Source: CAYSVN01 sp964434585 (lineage in GTDB: Bacteria > Patescibacteriota > Gracilibacteria > Peribacterales > Peribacteraceae). From it: a stretch of DNA of 14,329 nt. The DNA lies in assembly GCA_964434585.1 (NCBI GenBank), contig CAYSVN010000029.1, forward strand, positions 1-14,329, given 5' to 3'. Position 1 is the stretch's first letter. Each line of letters begins with the position of its first letter. Shown one piece after another: positions 6,238-12,621 of this stretch. The position numbers were made by a program, and so were the translations under genes. The notes below the pieces were generated by a model. It ran no database searches. It was not told where the DNA came from and worked only from the letters and a program-made list of their open reading frames with translations.

Positions 6238-6597
6238 ATGCGACACCGCGTAAAACGAAATAAACGGCTTGGTACTAAACCAAAACATAGCGATATGATG
6301 ATCCGTAATCTTGCGACTTCATTCCTACTGTACGAAAAAATTCGCACAACAAAAAAACGTGCAAAAGTTATTCAACCAGTAGTAGACCGCTTAATTACTT
6401 ATGCTAAAAATAACGAACCACAAGTAGCTATTCGCTACATTAATAAGGTGGTAACCGACACAAATGCCTGTAAAAAAATTATGGAAGTCTATAAAGAACG
6501 CTTTATAGAACGTCCTTCTGGCCTTACAAGCGCAAAACCACTTGGTGTACGTGTTGGTGACGGTGCAGAACTTGTTGAACTTTCTTTTGTATTATAA
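6238..6597 (+). CDS. rplQ: large-subunit ribosomal protein L17
   Basis: This 119-residue L17 lies near the exit of the peptide tunnel. The diagnostic start MRHRVKRNKRLGTKPKHSD is followed by NLATSFLLYEKIRTTKKRAK and the C-terminal GDGAELVELSFVL. It is placed directly behind rpoA as in most bacteria. Its TAA stop shares one base with the ATG of rplM (TAATG), so translation of the two is probably coupled. Confidence 0.97.
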   Translation: MRHRVKRNKRLGTKPKHSDMMIRNLATSFLLYEKIRTTKKRAKVIQPVVDRLITYAKNNEPQVAIRYINKVVTDTNACKKIMEVYKERFIERPSGLTSAKPLGVRVGDGAELVELSFVL

Positions 6598-7025
6598 TGA
6601 AAACATCTACTATTCCAGTTTCGGCTCCTTCTTGGCACATTGTTGATGCCAAAGGCGTAACCATTGGTCGCTTAGCGGCTATGGTGGCTCCCCTATTACG
6701 TGGTAAGCACAAGGCTACATTTAGCGCTCACCAACTAGGTGGAGACCATGTTATTGTTATTAACACTGCAGAAGTTTCTATTCCTGCATTCAAATTAGAT
6801 CAAAAAGAATTTTATCGTCACACTGGGTTTATTGGTAGTTTAAAAACAACCAGCCTACGTAAGATGATGGAAGAAAAACCAACGAAAGCCTTAGAGCTAG
6901 CTATTAAAGGAATGCTTCCAAAAAATAGACTACGTGCTCAAATGCTAAAACGTTTACATTTATTTGCTGGTAACGAGCATACACACGAAGCTCAATTACC
7001 AAATCCTTACCCTGCTAACTCATGA
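6597..7025 (+). CDS. rplM: large-subunit ribosomal protein L13
   Basis: The 142-residue protein is an early 50S assembly factor. The family patterns WHIVDAKGVTIGRLAAMVA (about 13-31), LRGKH, VIVINTAEV and MLPKNRLRAQMLKRLHLFAG are present at the expected spacing. The gene starts inside the rplQ stop codon and ends in TGA overlapping the rpsI ATG by three bases (ATGA), so rplQ, rplM and rpsI form a translationally coupled run. Its TGA stop is evidence that UGA is not reassigned in this organism. Confidence 0.97.
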   Translation: MKTSTIPVSAPSWHIVDAKGVTIGRLAAMVAPLLRGKHKATFSAHQLGGDHVIVINTAEVSIPAFKLDQKEFYRHTGFIGSLKTTSLRKMMEEKPTKALELAIKGMLPKNRLRAQMLKRLHLFAGNEHTHEAQLPNPYPANS

Positions 7026-7417
7026 GCGCTAAACCATACCATTACAGTGCCGGAAAACGAAAGACTGCCATCGCACGTGTAAAACTATTTCCTAACGGTT
7101 CTGGTAAAGCAACGGTAAATGATATGCCAATAAAAGATTACTTTTCAGGTGTTCAAGTACCAAATGCAATGGCTCCACTTAATTTACTAGAGCTTTCAAA
7201 GCAGTTTGATATTGAGGCTAGAATTATTGGTGGTGGTAAATCATCTCAATCTGACGCTCTACGTCACGGTATTAGCCGTGCTATCTTATTGTTTGATCCT
7301 GAAACACGTCTAGAGCTTAAGCGCGCTGGTTACCTTCGTCGTGATGCTCGTAAGAAGGAACGTAAGAAACCAGGTCTTAAACGTGCACGTCGCGCACCAC
7401 AGTGGAAGAAACGTTAG
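7022..7417 (+). CDS. rpsI: small-subunit ribosomal protein S9
   Basis: S9 sits in the 30S head, and its C-terminal arginine contacts P-site tRNA. The 131 residues have YYHYSAGKRKTAIARV-like N-terminal sequence (actual YHYSAGKRKTAIARVKL), GGGKSSQSDALRHGISRAIL, and the C-terminal KRARRAPQWKKR, which is normal for the family. The reading frame is complete and ends in TAG. Unusually, the codons for RRAPQWKKR occur a second time at 7601-7630 with different third bases, and between the two copies lies the structured element at 7425-7596. The present 3' end of rpsI may therefore be a replacement brought in with that element. Confidence 0.96.
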   Translation: MSAKPYHYSAGKRKTAIARVKLFPNGSGKATVNDMPIKDYFSGVQVPNAMAPLNLLELSKQFDIEARIIGGGKSSQSDALRHGISRAILLFDPETRLELKRAGYLRRDARKKERKKPGLKRARRAPQWKKR

Positions 7418-7424
7418 TATTAAA

Positions 7425-7596
7425 ACGACCCGTCTCCGCTTTAGTCTTCTATGGACTCATAGGCTTTTTAACTATTATAAAAAACCGATAGCTGCTTCGG
7501 GGTCTTTTCGCAGATTATTCTAGAAATAACTGTGCAAAGGGCCCGAAGCAGTGAGTGTAGTCGAACGAAGTGAGACAACGAACGGAGACGGCCCGT
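7425..7596 (+). repeat. structured repeat element, copy 2
   Basis: The left end ACGACCCGTCTCCG (7425-7438) is identical to that of copy 1. The right end CGGAGACGGCCCGT (7583-7596) matches the expected inverse in 12 of 14 positions. The central hairpin pairs CTGCTTCGGG (7492-7501) with CCCGAAGCAG (7542-7551), then TCTTT with AAAGG and CGCAG with CTGTG (some GU pairs). The arms differ from copy 1 while pairing is kept. A short hairpin CTATG/CATAG (7449-7462) followed by GCTTTTT could act as a weak terminator for rpsI. The stretch from rpsI to the next gene (7418-7698) holds only this element, the rpsI tail copy and the terminator. Confidence 0.72.
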
Positions 7597-7600
7597 CTCT

Positions 7601-7630
7601 CGTCGTGCACCTCAGTGGAAGAAACGTTAA
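7601..7630 (+). pseudogene. orphan second copy of the rpsI 3' end (ten codons including stop)
   Basis: Read in frame, 7601-7630 encodes RRAPQWKKR and a TAA stop, the same peptide that ends rpsI at 7388-7417. The two copies differ at only three bases (CGC/CGT, CCA/CCT, TAG/TAA), all third codon positions. The offset is 213 bp, a multiple of three. The ribosomal terminator follows after 18 bp, so this is probably the original rpsI terminus, cut off from the gene by the inserted element. It has no start codon and is not expected to be translated. Confidence 0.7.
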
Positions 7631-7648
7631 TCTATTTATCAATTTAAT

Positions 7649-7696
7649 AATAGGTCTCAATGTACACAGATAGTGAATGTTGAGACCTATTTTTTA
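7649..7696 (+). terminator. terminator of the ribosomal cluster
   Basis: AATAGGTCTCAA (7649-7660) pairs perfectly with TTGAGACCTATT (7680-7691) over 12 bp, followed by further T residues. It lies between the plus-strand ribosomal cluster and the convergent minus-strand HD gene and may serve both, though the T tract favours the plus strand. Confidence 0.85.
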
Positions 7697-7698
7697 TA

Positions 7699-8244
7699 CT
7701 AATTAAGTTTTTCTAATTCTAATGCCCAATAGTTATAATTATCTCTAGCTGCCTCTTTTGCAATATCTAAAGTAATACGATTAAACATCCAATCGAGCTT
7801 TGGCTTAACACGATTATAACCTTGTTTAACAGCAAAATCTCGAACAAATTTCTCGGCATTAGTCTCAAGGAAACTAACAGAATCTGCATCTTTCATGTTA
7901 TTCTGTTCGTCATCACCACCTACTTCATGTCGAGAAATAAGGTGCGAAACAGTAGAAATAACAATATTATCAGCTCCTTGTTTTATTAAAAAATCAGTCA
8001 TAATCTCTGCACCTTTCTCTTGATGATGTCTTAAAAAATCTTCATCTAAATAGTTATCTGAGGCTACGATATACTTTGCGCGCAGTGCGCGCTCTATGTC
8101 ATGAGCGTAAGCAGCAATGCGATGAGCTTCTGTAATATTATTTTGAAATTGTTCGAGCCAATAAACTGCACGTTCAAAATGAGCTTTCTTCTTACCAAAA
8201 GCACCATCGACAAATAGAACTACCTCATTATATAAATTACCCAT
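7699..8244 (-). CDS. HD-domain phosphohydrolase-like protein (DUF4202-like)
   Basis: This 181-residue soluble protein carries the ligand pattern of an HD metal-dependent phosphohydrolase: H22 (KAHFERA), H48-D49 (AYAHDIERA), further histidines at 73, 74, 101 and 106 (HHQEKGAE, SHLISRHEVGGD), and D119/D121 in KDADSVSFLE. The late GGDxExxxxxDADSVxFLE pattern reminds me of the DUF4202 group, from memory only. The substrate is unknown; HD enzymes cleave phosphate esters of nucleotides and related compounds. It is divergent from the large RSH-fusion gene, 123 bp away, so the two HD proteins may share a control region. The ATG is set by a TATACT box exactly 6 nt before it on the minus strand. Confidence 0.8.
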   Translation of the reverse strand: MGNLYNEVVLFVDGAFGKKKAHFERAVYWLEQFQNNITEAHRIAAYAHDIERALRAKYIVASDNYLDEDFLRHHQEKGAEIMTDFLIKQGADNIVISTVSHLISRHEVGGDDEQNNMKDADSVSFLETNAEKFVRDFAVKQGYNRVKPKLDWMFNRITLDIAKEAARDNYNYWALELEKLN

Positions 8245-8250
8245 ACAAAA

Positions 8251-8256
8251 AGTATA
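8251..8256 (-). promoter_or_regulatory. -10 box for the HD-domain gene
   Basis: On the minus strand TATACT (8256 to 8251) is followed by exactly 6 nt and then the ATG at 8244, which predicts a leaderless transcript. It is the same arrangement as at the pseudouridine synthase gene. Confidence 0.55.
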
Positions 8257-8353
8257 TCATAATAGCTCTACTATAATAAAATTACCTCTCGGCGTCTAAC
8301 AACCAATACTTTCCTTTAATATACTCTTCCCCTGCCCCCCTGTATCCGTGTAT

Positions 8354-8359
8354 TATAAT
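8354..8359 (+). promoter_or_regulatory. -10 box for the RSH-transporter fusion gene
   Basis: A perfect TATAAT (8354-8359) lies 8 nt before the ATG at 8368, so at most about two bases would precede the start codon. No good -35 box is visible 17 bp upstream. Confidence 0.55.
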
Positions 8360-8367
8360 AGGTACGT

Positions 8368-11300
8368 ATGGATGCCATTACAAAAAAAGCGGCCACACTA
8401 TTAAAAAAACAAACAAAATACCTTAAAGAGGACGAGCAAAAAAAGCTACACAAGATTTTACTATTTGCAATTGATGCGCACGAGGGTCAAACCAGAAAAT
8501 CTGGTGAGCCTTATATTACGCATCCTATTGCGGTAGCAGGCATTTTAGCGGGATGGCATGCAGATTACGAAACACTAGCAGCAGCACTGTTACATGATGT
8601 GCTGGAAGATACTCCCGTTACAAAAAAAGAGCTTATTAAGAACTCTTCAGAAATAATTGCAAAATTAGTAGAGGCTGTCTCTAAAATTACGCAGGCAGAC
8701 TTAAAATCCAGTGAGCAAAAAAATATTGCCACCGAAACGCTTCGTAGGCTGTTTGATGTCATGAGCGATGATGTGCGTACGATATTTATCAAGCTAGCTG
8801 ACCGTGTCCATAATTTACGCACAATCGAGGCAAGGTCATTACGTGGTCAAAAAAGAGCAGCTCAAGAAACATTAGACGTCTACTACCCTATAGCACGACA
8901 CCTAAATTTAAATGATGTACGAAAAGAATTTGCCAATATTTGCGTGCCTATTTTATATCCCGAGGAAGTCGTTAAGCTAAAAGATGTTCAAAAAAAAGCA
9001 ATGACATCTGCCAAAAAAACACTAGCAAAAATTAAAGAGGCTTTAAAAAAACAAAATATTGAAGGATTGATTAAAAAAGCCAGCGTGGAGCCTTCTTATC
9101 TGTTTGAGATGTTTAAACGGCATAAGCAGCAAAAATTAAGCTACCGCAGCGTATTTCATATCCTTATTATTACCAATAACGAGGAGGATATCTACACTAT
9201 ACTGCACGATATTCATCGCATCTATCGGCCAAAACGTGATTCTTTAAGAGATTATATTGCAGCACCTTCTGATCGATCATATCAAGCTGTGCATACAACC
9301 GTCCTTGGTCCTAACAATGAATATATAAACATTCGCATTCGTACGCCCAAGATGGAGCAGCGCCAAAGATTAGGGATTGCATACGATTTATTCCAAACAG
9401 ATACTAAGCCAGATATTACCTGGCTAACTAATCGTTTAAAGCTACTCAATATCAGTAACCAAAGTAGTAGTAATACTTATCTAAAAGCTTTACAAAGCGA
9501 TATTTTAAAAAATACCATTACTGTTATTGTTGATGGAAAACCTGTTTTAATACCCGAGGGTTCTACGGCGCTAGATGCAGTATTTATAAGGCATGATAAA
9601 GAAGCACTCAAGATAACCTCGCTAAAACGCAATGATGAGTACGCATCGTTTTCATTTATACTTAGCGGTGATGATGAAGTAAGGACAGCTGTTCAAAAAG
9701 AATCCCAGGCATCTATTAAATGGCTTAATGCTGTTAAAACATCACACGCAAGGCAATTTATTTTAAAATATTTAAAGAAAAACACAAAAAAAGAAAGACG
9801 TGAAATTGGCTCATTGCTACTACAACGTGAAATGGATATTTTTAAAATTGGTACTATTGCGGCATTAAGCAAGTATCAAAAACAACGGCTCACCGACACC
9901 TTTAAGCAGCAATCTATTACAGATCTTATTGAGCATGTTGGAAGTGGTGTTATTAAAGCCAAAGAAGTAGTATTTTGCTTATTGGAAAAAAAATCAGTAG
10001 AAGAGGAGGTTTCTACAAAAACATACAACCATCGCCTACTGCTAACAACAGATATAACAAGTAGTAGCAAAACAATATCTCGAATTAATAAAATAGCCAG
10101 ACTTAACAATGTATCGCTACAATCAATAAGTTATCAAAAAAAACAGCAGCAGTATAAAATGAACATTACAAGTAATAAACAAATTGATTTTACAAATTTT
10201 TTCTCAGAAGTGGAATTACAACCTTGGGCAGTTCATTTGTCTTCATTGGTCTCAAAAAAGAAACAATGCTTTATTGTAAGTTCATTCATAGCCGCTTTTT
10301 TATCAATCGTTTTAGTATTTTCTTTACTCCCATGGTATCAATTAGCAATTGAATCATTTAGCAATCAACTTGCTTGGCGTATTCTTCCAATTATCCCAAT
10401 TATTTTTATCAACTATTTGTTGTTAAAAATTCTCATGTATTTTTTTGTATTTATAAGAAGAAATCATTGGTTTTTTGGCTTAACCATTCTTTTAAATTTA
10501 CTTGGGATTATAGGAGTGCTACTACTGTCGGATAAAAACATGTTAATACCGTATTTATCAGTCTTTATTTTAGCAATGATTGTAATGGCATACCGTTATT
10601 TTCAACAGGAAACAGTGGTAAAGGTAAGCAAGCCAGCATTAGATAAACAAGAGTGGCAAGACTTAAAAAAACGTAAAATTGCAGGATACTTATTCCGTAC
10701 CTTTGCTGTAATTGTTTGGGGAGTTCAACCATTATATTTACGCTATACACCAGCTGTAAATGTGGCTCCTATTATTCGCGTATTTTTAATGGCATTAGGA
10801 GTACTTGCTATTACTTGGTTGTTACAAATTTTTCAAAAAAGCAAAAAAAATACAGCTAAAAAAATACAGCCAGCCAAATTATACTTTCATCCACTATTGT
10901 ATTGCATTGTCATAGGACAAATAACATTTACCTATTTTTTAAACGCTAGCCTAATAGAAACAACTTCGACAAATTTTATTCTTTTTAATAATTTTTCACC
11001 AGTAATAGCATTATTAATAGCAGCTATTTTTTGGCGTAAATCAATCCCCTACTTACAAGATTCAAGGAATATGTTTGCCATTTTTGCCATTTTTATTTTA
11101 GGGTCTATCGGTGGCTCTTTACTACTTTATAATACAGCATTGGGTAATAGCGGCAGTATTAGTGGTGACACCTTAGGGTTGCTTGCAATGATTTTTGATA
11201 CATTCCTTGTAATATCACAAATTAACTACATGAAAAAATTTAGTGACGCCTCAAGTCTTTCCATTAATATTTTTGTCTTTACCTGGCAAGCGGTAGCTAT

Positions 11301-11622
11301 TATTCCTGTAATAATCTACCTACTACTTACCAGCAGTCCAGCCCTGTGGTCGCTAGCGCTTATCCCTGTGCTATATTCTATAGGCGCCGGTGTGCTTTCA
11401 GGCGTTGGTAAGTTGCTAAATTACGAAACATTCAGAAGAATCGATGGCTTTATAGCATTCTTAATGTTTAATATTTCCATTCTTATAACCTTTACCGCAG
11501 AGGCGTTATTCCTGCACACAATAACCCCAACATGGATGCTGATTGTAGGTGGATTACTTATTATTTCATCAACTGTATTTGCTGAAATTATTAATGGACG
11601 TTCTCAGAAGCTTGGTCAATAG
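8368..11622 (+). CDS. RelA/SpoT-homologue (hydrolase-competent) fused to an EamA/DMT-type membrane domain
   Basis: In 1084 residues, several modules follow one another. (1) HD (p)ppGpp hydrolase, about 25-195: RKSGEPYITHP (H52), HDVLED (H76, D77, E80, D81), LADRVHN (D145, N149); all ligands known from RSH enzymes are present. (2) Synthetase-like domain, about 235-345, recognisable by RPKRDSLRDYIAAP, SYQAVHTT and IRIRT. The metal-binding aspartate is H264 (FHILIIT for the usual FDLIAIR), the catalytic glutamate is N321 (INIRIRT for IEIQIRT) and the GRPKH lysine is gone, so synthesis is probably lost. (3) TGS domain, about 384-442. (4) Linker and possible ACT-like region, about 553-608. (5) Four hydrophobic segments, about 633-745. 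(6) About ten membrane segments, 772-1074, in two similar halves as in EamA/DMT carriers. One uninterrupted frame. The transported substrate is unknown. Confidence 0.88.
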   Translation: MDAITKKAATLLKKQTKYLKEDEQKKLHKILLFAIDAHEGQTRKSGEPYITHPIAVAGILAGWHADYETLAAALLHDVLEDTPVTKKELIKNSSEIIAKLVEAVSKITQADLKSSEQKNIATETLRRLFDVMSDDVRTIFIKLADRVHNLRTIEARSLRGQKRAAQETLDVYYPIARHLNLNDVRKEFANICVPILYPEEVVKLKDVQKKAMTSAKKTLAKIKEALKKQNIEGLIKKASVEPSYLFEMFKRHKQQKLSYRSVFHILIITNNEEDIYTILHDIHRIYRPKRDSLRDYIAAPSDRSYQAVHTTVLGPNNEYINIRIRTPKMEQRQRLGIAYDLFQTDTKPDITWLTNRLKLLNISNQSSSNTYLKALQSDILKNTITVIVDGKPVLIPEGSTALDAVFIRHDKEALKITSLKRNDEYASFSFILSGDDEVRTAVQKESQASIKWLNAVKTSHARQFILKYLKKNTKKERREIGSLLLQREMDIFKIGTIAALSKYQKQRLTDTFKQQSITDLIEHVGSGVIKAKEVVFCLLEKKSVEEEVSTKTYNHRLLLTTDITSSSKTISRINKIARLNNVSLQSISYQKKQQQYKMNITSNKQIDFTNFFSEVELQPWAVHLSSLVSKKKQCFIVSSFIAAFLSIVLVFSLLPWYQLAIESFSNQLAWRILPIIPIIFINYLLLKILMYFFVFIRRNHWFFGLTILLNLLGIIGVLLLSDKNMLIPYLSVFILAMIVMAYRYFQQETVVKVSKPALDKQEWQDLKKRKIAGYLFRTFAVIVWGVQPLYLRYTPAVNVAPIIRVFLMALGVLAITWLLQIFQKSKKNTAKKIQPAKLYFHPLLYCIVIGQITFTYFLNASLIETTSTNFILFNNFSPVIALLIAAIFWRKSIPYLQDSRNMFAIFAIFILGSIGGSLLLYNTALGNSGSISGDTLGLLAMIFDTFLVISQINYMKKFSDASSLSINIFVFTWQAVAIIPVIIYLLLTSSPALWSLALIPVLYSIGAGVLSGVGKLLNYETFRRIDGFIAFLMFNISILITFTAEALFLHTITPTWMLIVGGLLIISSTVFAEIINGRSQKLGQ

Positions 11623-12472
11623 TCATCATACCTCGTGACACCTGCCGACTTAACTTAGGAGCTTTTTTTACTAAATCAGAATGCTTTTGGTTAATAGCAA
11701 CTCGTTTTTTTTGTCTCATTAAGTGAATAGCTGAAACAGCGTTGCGGTACTCAAACGCAATCGCACTACGACGTTTTTGCACCTCTCGTTTAAGAAGTTG
11801 TATTTTTTGATTATACTGTTTTTCAATCTCCTGACGCTTGCGTGTAATAAGTAATGTAAGCCCATTTGTTTTTGCCTGCTTAAGTTTAATTTCTTCTTTT
11901 TTTAACTGCCGAAGCGCATCTTTTCGTTCGTTTTGAATATTACGAGTTTCCCCATCTTCATAGGCTCGTAAATTATTAGTGGCTTCAGTGCGTGCTAATT
12001 TTGCTTCAGATCGCATTTGGCTTGTTTGTAACTCCATCTCCTGCAACGATTGTTGTTGTTGGCGTTTAGCTTCAATATAAACATCACGAGCAATTTGCTT
12101 ACCTTGCTGCTCTCGCAAATCATTTCTTCTACGTATTTGGTTCTTAGTGTGCATTTGCTTCATGTAGCGCTCTTTACGCTCTGCTTTTTCTGCAGCAATA
12201 GCTGCTTGTTTTTCATCCCATGCTTTTTTAGCAGCAAATTCTGCCTGCATTTTTGCAACGGCTTCTTCATGTTCTTTACGCTGTTTTCTAAAGGTAATAA
12301 GGGCTTCGCGCTGCCTAGATTCACCGGCAATTTCTTGCTCAATAAATTGCTGTTTTTGCTGGTTTTGACGACGCGTTTGCTTGGCACGTTTTGCTATGCG
12401 CTTTGTCATCATACGTTCCCATTCTTGCCTTTGGCGTGAAGTAAGCTGCCGTTTTTGTGTTGGTGTTGCCAT
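11591..12472 (-). CDS. highly charged coiled-coil protein, function unknown
   Basis: From the chosen start the protein has 293 residues, very rich in K, R, E and Q, with almost no prolines or glycines after the first 15 residues. It should form long helices and coiled coils from about 10 to 260, with no membrane segment or signal peptide. Net charge looks strongly basic, so nucleic acid binding or a structural role is possible, but no known domain is recognised. The ATG at 12472 is preferred because a TATAAT box ends exactly 6 nt before it. An ATG three bases upstream and a TTG at 12490 are also in frame, but the TTG lies upstream of the -10 box. The 3' end overlaps the RSH-fusion gene by 32 bp tail to tail, and no terminator is seen for either. 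Confidence 0.75.
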   Translation of the reverse strand: MATPTQKRQLTSRQRQEWERMMTKRIAKRAKQTRRQNQQKQQFIEQEIAGESRQREALITFRKQRKEHEEAVAKMQAEFAAKKAWDEKQAAIAAEKAERKERYMKQMHTKNQIRRRNDLREQQGKQIARDVYIEAKRQQQQSLQEMELQTSQMRSEAKLARTEATNNLRAYEDGETRNIQNERKDALRQLKKEEIKLKQAKTNGLTLLITRKRQEIEKQYNQKIQLLKREVQKRRSAIAFEYRNAVSAIHLMRQKKRVAINQKHSDLVKKAPKLSRQVSRGMMTIDQASENVH

Positions 12473-12478
12473 CATATT

Positions 12479-12484
12479 ATTATA
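12479..12484 (-). promoter_or_regulatory. -10 box for the coiled-coil gene
   Basis: On the minus strand TATAAT (12484 to 12479) is preceded by TGC, an extended -10 context, and is followed by 6 nt before the ATG at 12472, which predicts a leaderless mRNA. Confidence 0.55.
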
Positions 12485-12521
12485 GCACAAAACTAAGGAG
12501 GTTTAGAGGTTTAAATGTTAT

Positions 12522-12548
12522 AAAGTCTAGAAGGAGCTTCTAGACTTT
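12522..12548 (+). promoter_or_regulatory. perfect 12-bp hairpin between divergent genes
   Basis: AAAGTCTAGAAG (12522-12533) pairs without mismatch with CTTCTAGACTTT (12537-12548) around a GAG loop. It lies between two divergent promoters. Its last two bases are shared with the next hairpin (12547-12575). It could be an operator palindrome, part of a double terminator, or both. Confidence 0.5.
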
Positions 12549-12575
12549 TAGACTTCACAACGTCTAAACTTTTTT
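12547..12575 (+). terminator. intrinsic terminator upstream of the S41 peptidase promoter
   Basis: TTTAGAC (12547-12553) pairs with GTCTAAA (12562-12568), followed by C and six T residues (12570-12575). No plus-strand gene ends just before it. It would stop transcripts reading through from the RSH-fusion gene antisense across the coiled-coil gene and so insulate the peptidase promoter. Confidence 0.55.
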
Positions 12576-12609
12576 CTAACCCCTTGCATCAAAACGGGTA
12601 ATCCTTCAG

Positions 12610-12615
12610 TATACA
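12610..12615 (+). promoter_or_regulatory. -10 box for the S41 peptidase gene
   Basis: TATACA (12610-12615) lies 6 nt before the ATG at 12622, the leaderless spacing. A TTGCAT at 12584-12589 could be a -35 box, although the 20-bp spacer is long. Confidence 0.5.
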
Positions 12616-12621
12616 TAAACT

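Noticed and set aside
7022..7025. Possible reassignment of UGA as in some Patescibacteria
   Set aside because: rplM ends at a TGA overlapping the rpsI start exactly where L13 should end, and no gene needs TGA read as an amino acid.
7341..7523. Alternative-frame ORF running from rpsI into element copy 2
   Set aside because: It overlaps the well-supported rpsI frame, lacks a protein-like pattern and reads through the hairpin element.
12050..12439. Open frame of 129 codons on the plus strand rich in F, L and S
   Set aside because: It is the antisense of the lysine- and glutamate-rich coiled-coil gene; its composition is explained by complementarity. Other long opposite-strand frames inside rpoA, map and the RSH fusion are rejected for the same reason.
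12495..12517. The only strong Shine-Dalgarno-like sequence (AAGGAGGT, 12495-12502), with an ATG 12 nt later
   Set aside because: The frame from that ATG stops after two codons, so it serves no gene. It is probably chance.
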